Source: Streptomyces smaragdinus
Lineage (GTDB): Bacteria; Actinomycetota; Actinomycetes; Streptomycetales; Streptomycetaceae
Direction: 5' to 3'
NCBI RefSeq assembly: GCF_009604385.1
Contig: NZ_WEGJ01000040.1
Location: forward strand, 1 to 61,718
DNA: 61,718 nucleotides
Shown here one piece after another: positions 24,019-34,550 of the stretch; the first letter of the stretch is position 1, and the number at the start of each line of letters is the position of its first letter. The notes beneath the pieces were generated by a model, which was not told the DNA's origin, made no database searches, and saw nothing but the letters and a program-made list of their open reading frames with translations. The position numbers and the translations under genes are program-made.

Positions 24019-24040
24019 CCGCCGCCCGGCCGGGCGGCGG
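24019..24040 (+). repeat. Perfect 22-bp palindrome in the GH3 leader
   Basis: A fully symmetrical C/G sequence, centred on CCCGGCCGGG, ends 29 bases before the GH3 start codon. In RNA it would form an 11-bp stem (or slightly shorter with a loop) just ahead of the GAGGAG ribosome site. It could be a translational control element or protein site. Confidence 0.6.
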
Positions 24041-24069
24041 ATTCACGTACGCGCTGAGGAGCCAGTCAG

Positions 24070-25884
24070 ATGACACCTTCGTCCTCCGCCCCCCGGACCC
24101 CCACCCGCAGACAGGCACTGGCCTCCATGGCCGGTGCCGCCGTCGCACTCGGTGCCACCCAACTGCCCGCCGCCGCCGAACCGGTGACCTCCCGGGCCCG
24201 GGCGCTGGCCCGCCGGATGACCCTGGAGCAGCAGGTCGGCCAGCTGTTCGTCCTGGAGGTGGCCGGCCGGGACGCGTACGAGATCACCGACGCGGCCAAG
24301 GCCGTCAACCGCGCCCGCTACGGCGTGGACACCCCGGCCGAGGTGGTACGGAAGTACCAGCCCGGCGGCGTCATCTACTTCGTCGCCCGCAGCGACGACA
24401 ACATGGGTGACCCCCGGCAGATCGCCCGGCTGTCCAACGGGCTGCAGGAGGTCGCGGCGGGGCTGCCCGGCGCCACCCCGCTGATCATCTCCACCGACCA
24501 GGAGGGCGGTCTCGTCTTCCGGCTGCCCACTCCCCCGGCGACCGAGCAGCCGGGCCATATGGCGCTGGGCGCGACCTGGTCGCCGGCCGACGCGTACCGC
24601 AGCCACCAGATCATCGGCTCCGAGCTGCGGGCCTGCGGCATCACGGCGAACTACGGCCCGGTCGCGGACGTCAACGTCAACGCCGCCAACCCGGTCATCG
24701 GCATCCGGTCGTTCGGCGCCGAGCCCGGGGCCGTCGCGGCGCTGGTGCGGGCGTCGGTGGAGGGCTTGCACCGGGGCGGGGTCGCGGCCACCGCCAAGCA
24801 CTTCCCCGGGCACGGGGACACCGACACCGACAGCCACTTCGGGCTGCCCCGGATCACGCACAGCCGGGCGCAGCTGGACGCGATCGACCTGCCGCCGTTC
24901 CGGGCGGCGATCGACGCGGGGATCGAGACGATCATGACGGCGCACATCGTGGTGCCGTCCCTGGATCCGACCCTGGTGCCGGCGACGATGTCGCGTCCGA
25001 TCCTCACCGGGCTGCTGCGCGAGGAGCTCGGCTTCGAGGGGCTGATCGTCACGGACGCCCTGGACATGCAGGGCGCCAGCGCCGAGTATCCGCCGGACGT
25101 CGCGGCGGTGACGGCGTTCGGGGCGGGGGCGGACATGCTGGTGCTGTCGCCGAATCTGCCGCTGGCGTACGGGGCGCTGCTGGCCGCGGTGCGGTCGGGG
25201 GAGATCAGTGCGGCGCGGGTCGAGGAGTCGGTCGTACGGATCCTGTCGCACAAGATCCGCCGGGGGCTGTACCAGGATCCGGGGGTCAGCGAGAACCGGG
25301 CGGTGAAGGTGGTCGGGAACGCGGAGTTCCTGGCCGACGCGGACGCGATCACCGGGCGGTCCACCACGCTGGTGAAGAACGACGGCGGGCTGCTGCCGCT
25401 GGCCGCCGGGCGGCGGGTGCTGGTCACCGGCTGGGGGGTGGCCACGGTGGCGAACCTCGCGGCCGGGTTCACGGCCGCCGGGCACACCGCCTCCTCGCTG
25501 GAGACCGGTGCGGTGCCGACGCAGGCGAAGATCGCGGCGGCCGTCGCGGCGGCGGGGGACGCCGACGTGGTGGTCGTGTCGTCGAACATCCTCGCGGCCG
25601 GGGGTACGGAGAAGGGCGTCGCCCAGGTGGCGCTGGTCAACGCGCTGCTGGCGACGGGGAAGCCGGTCGTGGGGCTGGGCGTGCGGCTGCCGTACGACAT
25701 CGCGCGGTTCCCCGCGGTGCCGGCGTATGTGGCGACGTACGGCTACGGACTGACGAATCTGCGGCACGGCGTCCAGGTGATCACCGGGGAGCTGAGCCCG
25801 GGCGGGCGGCTGCCGGTGGCGATCACGGCGGCGGGCGATCCGACGGCGGTGCTTTATCCGATCGGTCACGGAATGGGGCTGTGA
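24070..25884 (+). CDS. Exported GH3 beta-N-acetylhexosaminidase-like enzyme
   Basis: 604 aa from ATG 24070 with GAGGAG upstream. It has a Tat-type signal (TRRQALASMAG, residues 12-22) followed by an AAAEP cleavage region. The GH3 domain starts with MTLEQQVGQLF; it shows KHFPGHGDTDTDSH, the NagZ-like loop with the acid/base His, and VTDALDM with the nucleophile Asp. A C-terminal alpha/beta domain (from about residue 430) is also present, longer than in E. coli NagZ. It probably removes GlcNAc from cell-wall or chitin fragments outside the cytoplasm. It is divergent from the LysM-M23 peptidase, suggesting a joint role in wall turnover. Confidence 0.92.
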   Translation: MTPSSSAPRTPTRRQALASMAGAAVALGATQLPAAAEPVTSRARALARRMTLEQQVGQLFVLEVAGRDAYEITDAAKAVNRARYGVDTPAEVVRKYQPGGVIYFVARSDDNMGDPRQIARLSNGLQEVAAGLPGATPLIISTDQEGGLVFRLPTPPATEQPGHMALGATWSPADAYRSHQIIGSELRACGITANYGPVADVNVNAANPVIGIRSFGAEPGAVAALVRASVEGLHRGGVAATAKHFPGHGDTDTDSHFGLPRITHSRAQLDAIDLPPFRAAIDAGIETIMTAHIVVPSLDPTLVPATMSRPILTGLLREELGFEGLIVTDALDMQGASAEYPPDVAAVTAFGAGADMLVLSPNLPLAYGALLAAVRSGEISAARVEESVVRILSHKIRRGLYQDPGVSENRAVKVVGNAEFLADADAITGRSTTLVKNDGGLLPLAAGRRVLVTGWGVATVANLAAGFTAAGHTASSLETGAVPTQAKIAAAVAAAGDADVVVVSSNILAAGGTEKGVAQVALVNALLATGKPVVGLGVRLPYDIARFPAVPAYVATYGYGLTNLRHGVQVITGELSPGGRLPVAITAAGDPTAVLYPIGHGMGL

Positions 25885-25937
25885 CGTGCGTCATTGATCC
25901 TGCGGGAGGCTCGGCGGCGCGTGATTGACTGCGCCGC

Positions 25938-26837
25938 ATGAGCAATGAGAGACCCTGGAACATCGCGGTGCTCGGCCCCGGCGGAGTGGGCGGTCTGCTG
26001 GCCGCCCTGCTCTCCCGGGCCGGGCACCGTGTCGTCTGCCTCGCCGGGGAGGAGACCGCGGAGGCGCTGCGCGGCGGCGGGATCACCGTCAGCAGCAAGC
26101 AGTTCGGTGACTTCACCGCCGGCGTGTCCGCCGACACCGAGCTGCGTACGCCGGTCGACGCGGTGATCATCGCCGTCAAGGCCACCGCGATGCCGGGGGC
26201 CCTGGACCGGCTGCCCGCGTCCGCGCTGGGCGACGCGCTCGTGCTGCCGCTGCTCAACGGCATCGACCACATGGCGCTGCTGCGCGAGCGGTACGCCCCG
26301 GAGCAGGTGGTGGCCGGGACGATCCGCGTGGAGTCGACGCGTACGGCGCCGGGCGTCGTCGTGCAGGGCAGCCCGTTCGCGAACCTGGAGCTGGCCTCCG
26401 ACACCGCCCCGGCGGAGCGTGTCGAGGCGCTGGCGGCGGTGCTGCGCTCGGCGGGCCTCGGGGCGACGTCGGAGGCCGGTGAGGCGGAGATCCTCTGGTC
26501 GAAGATGGCGTTCCTCGCCCCGATGGCCCTGACCACCACGCGCCACGACGCCCCGGTCGGCGTCGTCCGCTTCGCCCACCGCGACGACCTGCTGGACGCG
26601 CTGGCCGAGACGGCGGCGGTGGCCGCGGCGGACGGTGTCACGGTGGACACGGAACGGGCGCGCGCGATGTACGACGCGTTCGCCCCGGAGACCAAGTCCT
26701 CCATGCTCCGCGACGCGGAGGCGGGCCTCCCCCTGGAGCTGGACGCGATCGGCGGCGCGGTCCTGCGCGCGGCGGCCCGCGGCGGCGTGGCCGTCCCGGT
26801 GACGGCGCGGCTGGTCGCGGAGATCGAGGGAAGCTAG
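25938..26837 (+). CDS. 2-dehydropantoate 2-reductase family (PanE/ApbA-like)
   Basis: 299 aa from ATG 25938. The N-terminus VLGPGGVGGLLAALLSRAGH is the Rossmann NADPH-binding loop. The middle VIIAVKATA and PLLNGIDH segments and the C-terminal helical domain with ILWSKMAF (conserved Lys) match the family. The enzyme reduces ketopantoate to pantoate for CoA synthesis, but many paralogues have other 2-oxoacid substrates; no other pantothenate gene is nearby. It is a single gene followed by a repeat-rich spacer. Confidence 0.85.
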   Translation: MSNERPWNIAVLGPGGVGGLLAALLSRAGHRVVCLAGEETAEALRGGGITVSSKQFGDFTAGVSADTELRTPVDAVIIAVKATAMPGALDRLPASALGDALVLPLLNGIDHMALLRERYAPEQVVAGTIRVESTRTAPGVVVQGSPFANLELASDTAPAERVEALAAVLRSAGLGATSEAGEAEILWSKMAFLAPMALTTTRHDAPVGVVRFAHRDDLLDALAETAAVAAADGVTVDTERARAMYDAFAPETKSSMLRDAEAGLPLELDAIGGAVLRAAARGGVAVPVTARLVAEIEGS

Positions 26838-26840
26838 CAC

Positions 26841-26978
26841 CCCCGGGGTCCACCGATCGGTGCTGCATTTTTACGGGGGATAACCCCCGTACCCCCAGCC
26901 GACGGCAGTCCTCCGCCCACGGCTGTCTCCCGGGGATGCGTTCCGGGCCCCGGGGTCCACCGATCGGTGGACCCCGGG
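26841..26978. repeat. Duplicated 22-bp block, hairpin element and 30-bp palindrome
   Basis: A 22-base sequence containing GGGTCCACCGATCGGTG occurs at 26841-26862 and again at 26948-26969. The second copy extends into a perfect 30-bp palindrome (26949-26978) centred on CGATCG. Between them lies an element (26863-26903) almost the same as the trpB leader, including the hairpin ACGGGGG-ATAA-CCCCCGT (26873-26890). It probably ends PanE transcription and may regulate the MMPL operon. Confidence 0.75.
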
Positions 26979-27031
26979 TTCAACTGGCCGGTGCTGTCGG
27001 CGGATATGCCCCTCCGACCAGCATTGACGGC

Positions 27032-29215
27032 ATGAAGAACACCACCGTACGTATGGCGCGCTGGAGCGCGTACCACCCCTGGCGGGCGATCGCCGGATGG
27101 TTTGTCTTCGTCGTCCTCTGCCTCGGCGCGGGAGCGGCGATCGGCGGGAATCCCGCCACCGGGAAGGACTTCGGCGTCGGCGAGGCGGGCCGCGCGGAGG
27201 CCATGGCCCTGGACGGCGGGCTGGAGCAGCGGCCCCTGGAGCATGTGCTGATCACGGCGCCGGAGGGCGGCGGCGCGCTGGACCGTACGAAGGCCATGGC
27301 GGCCGCCGCGGACGTCGCGGCGCGGATGCGGACGCTGCCCGAGGTACGGGCCGTCGCGAAGCCCGTGGCCGTGAAGGACGCCGTGCGGGTCACCGTCACC
27401 CTCAAGGGCGCGGAGCTCGACGGGAAGAAGCACGTCGAGCCGCTGCGGGCGCAGACGGAGAAGACGCAGGAGCGGTTCCCCGGGCTGCGGGTGGAGGAGA
27501 CCGGCGGGCCCTCGGTCAGCAAGGGCGTCGAGGAGCTGCGCGGCAAGGATCTGTCGCGGACCGAGATGATCGCCCTGCCGGTCACCCTGCTCACCCTGCT
27601 GATCGTCTTCCGTTCCGCCTCGATGGCCCTGGTCCCGCTGCTGCTGGCGCTGTCCTCGATCGCCGCGAGCATCGGCCTGTCGATGGTCGCCTCGCACGCC
27701 TTCCCGGACGCCGGGGTCGGCGCCAACATCATCCTGCTGGTGGGGCTGGCGGTGGGCGTCGACTACACGCTCTTCTACCTGAAACGCGAACGGGAGGAAC
27801 GCGCCCACGGCCGGCAGGGCGCCCGGGCCCGGGTGGAGCTGGCCGCCGCGACCTCGGGGCGCGCGGTCGTGGTCTCCGGTGTCGCGGTCGCCGCCTCCAG
27901 CGCCACGCTCTATCTGGCGGACGACGTGATCTTCTCGTCCATCGCCACCGCCGCGGTCCTGGTCACCCTGGTCGCCGTGGTCAGCTCGCTCACCGTCCTC
28001 CCCGCCCTCCTCGCGAAGCTCGGCGCCCGCGCGGAGCGCCGTGAGCGGCGGCGTGAGGCCCGCGGCAAGGCCCGGACCCGCCCCGCCGGCCCCGGCCGCC
28101 TCACCCGCGCCCTGCTGGACCGCACCCGCCGCCGCCCCGTCGTCACCCTCGCCCTGGCGACCGCCGCGCTGCTGGCCCTGGCCGCCCCGCTGCTGGGCAT
28201 CAAGCTCACCGACATGGGCCGCGAGACCCACCCCCGCGCCATCCCCGAGATGCGGACGTACGACCGACTCAACGCCGCGTTCCCGGAGCTCAAGTCGATG
28301 CACCAGGTCGTCGTACGGGCCACCCCGGAGCGCGGGGCGGAGGTCGCGGACGCGCTGCGGGCGCTCGCCGCGCGGGCCGCCGGCGACCCGGCGATCACCG
28401 GCACGCCCGCCCTGCGCACCTCGCCCGACGGCCGGATCAGCCTGCTGGAGCTGCGCGTCCCGTACTACGGCAGCGATGCGCAGGCCACGGACTCCCTGGA
28501 CCGGCTGCGCGACGACTACGTCCCCGCGACGGTGGGGAAGCTGACCGGCGTGGAGTCGGCCGTCACCGGTGACGTGGCCCGTTACGCCGACTATCCGGAG
28601 CACCAGAAGCAGAAGCTCCCGCTGATCATCGGCACCCTCCTGCTGGTCACGTTCGGCATGACGGCCTGGGCGTTCCGCTCGGTGGTGCTGGCCGGGGTGG
28701 GCGTGGTGCTGAACCTGCTGTCGGCGGGGGCCTCCCTGGGCGTCCTGGTCGCCGTCTTCCAGCACGAATGGGCCGAGGGGCTGCTGGACTTCACCTCGAC
28801 CGGCACCATCGGCTCCCGGGTGCCGCTGTTCCTCTTCGTGATCCTCTTCGGGCTGTCGATGGACTACCAGATCTTCGTGATCAGCCGGATCCAGGAGGCG
28901 GTCCGGGCCGGCGTGCCCACCCGGCAGGCGGTGGTGGACGGGATCGGCCGCTCGGCGGGCGTGGTCACCAGCGCGGCGTTCGTGATGGTCACGGTGTTCG
29001 CCAGCTTCGTCCCGCTGCACATCATGGAGATGAAGCAGGTCGGCTTCAGCCTGGCCGTCGCGGTGCTGCTGGACGCGTTCGTGATCCGCGTACTGCTGCT
29101 CCCGGCGCTGCTGCTGCTCCTCGGTGAACGCGCCTGGTGGCCCGGGCGCACGGACCGCCCGGCGGACCGGACGTCCGACGCCCCGGCCGGCCGTGTACCG
29201 CAGCCCGTACGCTGA
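27032..29215 (+). CDS. MMPL-family RND exporter
   Basis: 727 aa from ATG 27032. The layout has two repeats, each with a first helix, a large extracytoplasmic domain and a cluster of five or so helices: residues ~20-340 and ~370-700. Characteristic segments are ALPVTLLTLLIVFRS, GVDYTLFYLKREREERA and LFGLSMDYQIFVISRIQEA, each carrying the transmembrane Asp/Tyr pair of the proton relay (GVDY, SMDY). MMPL proteins export lipids, siderophores or antibiotics across the membrane. The gene is followed within 4 bases by a sensor kinase and its regulator, which probably control it. Confidence 0.93.
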   Translation: MKNTTVRMARWSAYHPWRAIAGWFVFVVLCLGAGAAIGGNPATGKDFGVGEAGRAEAMALDGGLEQRPLEHVLITAPEGGGALDRTKAMAAAADVAARMRTLPEVRAVAKPVAVKDAVRVTVTLKGAELDGKKHVEPLRAQTEKTQERFPGLRVEETGGPSVSKGVEELRGKDLSRTEMIALPVTLLTLLIVFRSASMALVPLLLALSSIAASIGLSMVASHAFPDAGVGANIILLVGLAVGVDYTLFYLKREREERAHGRQGARARVELAAATSGRAVVVSGVAVAASSATLYLADDVIFSSIATAAVLVTLVAVVSSLTVLPALLAKLGARAERRERRREARGKARTRPAGPGRLTRALLDRTRRRPVVTLALATAALLALAAPLLGIKLTDMGRETHPRAIPEMRTYDRLNAAFPELKSMHQVVVRATPERGAEVADALRALAARAAGDPAITGTPALRTSPDGRISLLELRVPYYGSDAQATDSLDRLRDDYVPATVGKLTGVESAVTGDVARYADYPEHQKQKLPLIIGTLLLVTFGMTAWAFRSVVLAGVGVVLNLLSAGASLGVLVAVFQHEWAEGLLDFTSTGTIGSRVPLFLFVILFGLSMDYQIFVISRIQEAVRAGVPTRQAVVDGIGRSAGVVTSAAFVMVTVFASFVPLHIMEMKQVGFSLAVAVLLDAFVIRVLLLPALLLLLGERAWWPGRTDRPADRTSDAPAGRVPQPVR

Positions 29216-29219
29216 CCGG

Positions 29220-30389
29220 ATGCTCCAACGGCCTCGGCGCGGCGACCCGTACTGGATCTGGCTGCTGCACTCGTGGGACAGGCTCTCCTGGGCGATCGTC
29301 GGCATCCTCGCCGTCGTCACCGTCCTGGGCGACGTCCCCGCGCAGCGCAAGTACGGGTCGCTCGCGCTGCTGGCCGTCCTCGCCGTCGCCTACGCGGTCG
29401 CCCGGCGCCGCGGCGGGGCGCGGGTCGGGCACGCGTATCTGGGGCTGCTGGTCGTCGTGCTGGGGCTGCTGGCGTATCTGCGGGACGGCTACGGCGTGCT
29501 GTACAGCGTGCTGCTGGCGCAGTTCGTGGTGTACGTGAACAGCCTGCGCGCGGCGCTGGTGTCCAGCGCGCTGGGCGCCGTCGCGATCACCGTGGGCGCG
29601 GTGCTGCGCGAGGGGCCGGACTCCGGCACGATCACCCGTAACACCGTCTCGTCGCTCGCCGTCTACGCGGTGGGCGCCCTGCTCGCGCTGCTCACCCCGC
29701 GGGCGCTGGAGCTGCGCGACGAGCGGGCGAAGCTGCGCGAGGAGCTGGCCAGCACCCAGCTGGAGCTGTCCGAGGCGCTGCGCCGCGAGGGCGCCGCGGC
29801 CGAACGGGACCGCATCGCCCGGGAGATCCACGACACCCTGGCCCAGGGCTTCGCCTCGATCGTGGTGCTGGCCGAGGCGGCGCGGGCGGGGCTGGCGGAG
29901 GATCCGGGGCGCAGCGAGCGGCAGTTGCGGTCCATCGAGCACACCGCCCGGGAGAATCTGGCGGAGGCGCGGGTGCTCGTCGGCTCGGGCCCGCGGCTCG
30001 CGCCGGCGTCGGTGGCGCAGGCGATCCGGCGGACGGTGGAGCGGTTCGCGGAGGACACGGGGCTGGTGGTGGACGCCGACCTCCCGGACGTGGACTGCGA
30101 CCAGCCGGCGCGGATCGCGCTGCTGCGGTGCGCGCAGGAGTCCCTGGCCAACGTCCGCAAGCACGCGGCGGCGTCCACGGTCGGGGTGGTGCTGGCCGAG
30201 CAGCCGTACGGCGTGGAGCTGGAGATCACCGACGACGGCCGCGGCTTCACCGTCGCGGACGCCCCCGGATTCGGCCTGGACGGCATGCGCCGCCGCCTCG
30301 CGGAGCTGGGCGGGGACCTCACGGTCACCAGCTCGCCGGGGGACGGGACACGGATACTCGCGGTTCTCCCTCTGAAGGGTCAGGTGTGA
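29220..30389 (+). CDS. Sensor histidine kinase (NarL/DesK type)
   Basis: 389 aa from ATG 29220, 4 bases after the MMPL stop and without a clear ribosome site, so coupled translation is likely. Five or so membrane helices fill residues 20-160. A coiled linker leads to the HisKA_3 phosphoacceptor box AERDRIAREIHDTLAQGF with H204. The ATP-binding domain shows the N-box QESLANVRKHA and G-boxes DDGRGF and GFGLDGM. It senses an envelope signal and phosphorylates the response regulator encoded 1 base later. Confidence 0.94.
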   Translation: MLQRPRRGDPYWIWLLHSWDRLSWAIVGILAVVTVLGDVPAQRKYGSLALLAVLAVAYAVARRRGGARVGHAYLGLLVVVLGLLAYLRDGYGVLYSVLLAQFVVYVNSLRAALVSSALGAVAITVGAVLREGPDSGTITRNTVSSLAVYAVGALLALLTPRALELRDERAKLREELASTQLELSEALRREGAAAERDRIAREIHDTLAQGFASIVVLAEAARAGLAEDPGRSERQLRSIEHTARENLAEARVLVGSGPRLAPASVAQAIRRTVERFAEDTGLVVDADLPDVDCDQPARIALLRCAQESLANVRKHAAASTVGVVLAEQPYGVELEITDDGRGFTVADAPGFGLDGMRRRLAELGGDLTVTSSPGDGTRILAVLPLKGQV

Positions 30390-30390
30390 C

Positions 30391-31023
30391 ATGGCGGACA
30401 GCCTCCGCGTCATCGTGATCGACGACCACACCGTCATGCGCGCCGGCGTCGTCGCCCTGCTCGCGGCGGAGGACGGCATCGAGATCGTCGGCGAGGCGGC
30501 CGACGGGCGCGCCGCGGTGGCGCTGGCGGAGGAGCTGCGGCCCGACGTGGCGCTGATGGACCTGCGGATGCCCGTCCTGGACGGCGTCGCGGCCACCGGG
30601 CGGATCGTCGCCGGCCCCGCCCCGACCCAGGTGCTGATCCTCACCACGTACGACACGGACACCGACATCGAACGCGCCGTGGAGGCGGGCGCGATCGGCT
30701 ACCTCCTGAAGGACGCCACCCGCGAGCAGCTCGCCGACGCCATCCGCTCCGCCGCCCGCGGCGAGACCGTGCTGGCGCCGCGGGTCGCGCAGAAGCTGGT
30801 CGCGAAGCTGCGCCGCCCGGCGCAGGTGCCGCTCACGCCGCGCGAGGTGGACGTCCTGAACGGGGTGGCGGACGGGCTGTCGAACGCGGAGATCGGCGAG
30901 CGGCTGTTCATCGGTGAGGCGACGGTGAAGACGCATCTGCTGCGGGTGTTCGCCAAGCTGGACGTCTCCGACCGCACCCGGGCGGTGGTCGTGGCGATGG
31001 AACGGGGCCTGCTCGTACGGTGA
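30391..31023 (+). CDS. NarL/LuxR-type response regulator
   Basis: 210 aa from ATG 30391. The receiver domain has the acidic pair at residues 11-12 (IDDH), the phosphoacceptor D57 in LMDLRMP and K107 in YLLKDAT. The LuxR helix-turn-helix spans about residues 145-205 with LTPREVDVLNGVADGLSNAEIG and ATVKTHLLRVFAKLDV. It is the partner of the preceding kinase; the MMPL operon is the likely target. Its stop abuts the stop of the converging PucR gene with no base between (TGATCA). Confidence 0.95.
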   Translation: MADSLRVIVIDDHTVMRAGVVALLAAEDGIEIVGEAADGRAAVALAEELRPDVALMDLRMPVLDGVAATGRIVAGPAPTQVLILTTYDTDTDIERAVEAGAIGYLLKDATREQLADAIRSAARGETVLAPRVAQKLVAKLRRPAQVPLTPREVDVLNGVADGLSNAEIGERLFIGEATVKTHLLRVFAKLDVSDRTRAVVVAMERGLLVR

Positions 31024-32268
31024 TCAGCCCCGGCCCACCAGCCGGCGCGCCGTCAGGGCCAGGGAGAGCTCCACCAGGTCCTCGGGGCGGTTGAGGTCAC
31101 GGCCGCTGAGGTGTTCGTACTTGCGGATCCGGTTGAGGACCGTGTTGCGGTGGCAGTAGAGCCGCGTCGCCGCCCGCTGGGCCGAGCCGCCGTCCGCCAG
31201 CCAGGCGTCCAGGGTGTCCAGGATCAGCGCCCGGTCGGCGGGCGTCAGCTGGGCCAGCGGGGCCAGCAGGCGGTCGGTGAGGGCGGCGCCGAGCTGCGGG
31301 GCCGAGAGGACCAGCGCGGCCGGCAGATGCTCGTCCAGCCGGGCGGCGGACCCCGGCGCGCACACCCGCAGCGCCGTCTCCGCCAGCCGCCGCCCCTCAC
31401 CCAGCGCGGCGAGGGTGTCCACGGGGGTGCCGATGCCGATCCGTACCCCGGCGGGCGCCGGCGTGAGGGCGTCCGCGAGCCCGTCGACGGACTGCCCCGC
31501 GAGGTGGGCGACCGCGAAGTCGGGGCCGCTACCGCCCGGTTCGGCGGCGTGCCACAGCAGCCGGATCCCCGGGGGGTCGTCCGCGGGGCGGACCAGCGCG
31601 CGGCGCCGTCCGGTGACGGCGATCACGGCGTACGACCCGCGCTCCGGCAGCCCCAGCCGCGCGGCGACGGCGGGCAGTTCGGCGACCGGGGTGCTGCCGT
31701 CCAGCAGCGTGCGTACGGCGGCCCGCAACCGTTTCTCCTCACGCCAGGCCGTCTCCCGCTCGACCTGGCGGTAGGTGTCGGCGATGACCATGCAGTGGTG
31801 GTCGACGAAGTTCCACACGTTCGCGGCGATATGGATCAGCCGCCGTACGTCCTCCGGATCGCGGCGCCCCGCGGACTGCAGCAGCCGCTCCCACACCAGC
31901 ACCCCGCCGAGGCGGAAGGCGTGCAGCACCGCGTCCAGGGGGAAGTCGGCGCGGGCCTTGGCCATCGCGATGGAGCGGGTGACGTCCAGGGCGCGTTCGC
32001 GGCAGGCGCGGGTGGGGATGAGGGAGCCCACGTTGTGCCGCAGCGACTGGTGGACCTCCTGCCACAGCTCCTCGGGCGCCGCGTCGTGCGCCGCCCGGTA
32101 GGCGGGCTGTTCCTCGCACAGCCGCTCCACCACCCGGTCCGTCATCTCGGCGAGCTCCGCGACGAGGGTGCGCGCGCAGCGGTGCAGTACGGCCAGCGCG
32201 TGGACGTCGAGTCGTTCGTCGGGGCGGGGGGCGGTGTGGCCGGTGCGGGCGGGCAGTTCGGTACGCAT
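31024..32268 (-). CDS. PucR/CdaR-like helix-turn-helix regulator
   Basis: 414 aa from ATG 32268, with GGAGG 5 bases upstream; the frame continues further up but lacks start signals. An N-terminal helical region (RsbRD-like, residues 20-170) precedes a GGDEF-like CdaR middle domain and a C-terminal PucR HTH: ATRLYCHRNTVLNRIRKYEHLSGRDL. Such proteins regulate catabolic or developmental genes in response to small molecules. No obvious target beyond its neighbours can be named. Confidence 0.88.
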   Translation of the reverse strand: MRTELPARTGHTAPRPDERLDVHALAVLHRCARTLVAELAEMTDRVVERLCEEQPAYRAAHDAAPEELWQEVHQSLRHNVGSLIPTRACRERALDVTRSIAMAKARADFPLDAVLHAFRLGGVLVWERLLQSAGRRDPEDVRRLIHIAANVWNFVDHHCMVIADTYRQVERETAWREEKRLRAAVRTLLDGSTPVAELPAVAARLGLPERGSYAVIAVTGRRRALVRPADDPPGIRLLWHAAEPGGSGPDFAVAHLAGQSVDGLADALTPAPAGVRIGIGTPVDTLAALGEGRRLAETALRVCAPGSAARLDEHLPAALVLSAPQLGAALTDRLLAPLAQLTPADRALILDTLDAWLADGGSAQRAATRLYCHRNTVLNRIRKYEHLSGRDLNRPEDLVELSLALTARRLVGRG

Positions 32269-32372
32269 CAGGACCTCCGCGCTCGGTACGGGCGGTGCGG
32301 GCGTCCGTCGAGGATGACACGGGTGAACACCCCGTGACACGGGGTCGTCGGGCGCCGCTTCGGGCCGGTGCC

Positions 32373-34385
<2,013 letters not shown>

Positions 34386-34550
34386 GCGGTCACCGTAGGA
34401 CGGCGCCGGGGGCCTGGAAAGCCCCGCCCGCTACCTCCGGGTAGGGCGGTGTGCACGCCTTTGACCGGCCCGGATCCGCCCGCCGGCGCCCGAAAATTGT
34501 GCACCGTCGCCGTCCGCCCCGGGGCAACGCTGTGCGGGCGCACAAGGCGC

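Noticed and set aside
26834..29350. Minus-strand open frame of over 800 codons opposite the MMPL gene
   Set aside because: Composition is typical of an antisense shadow, while the MMPL membrane pattern on the plus strand is clear.
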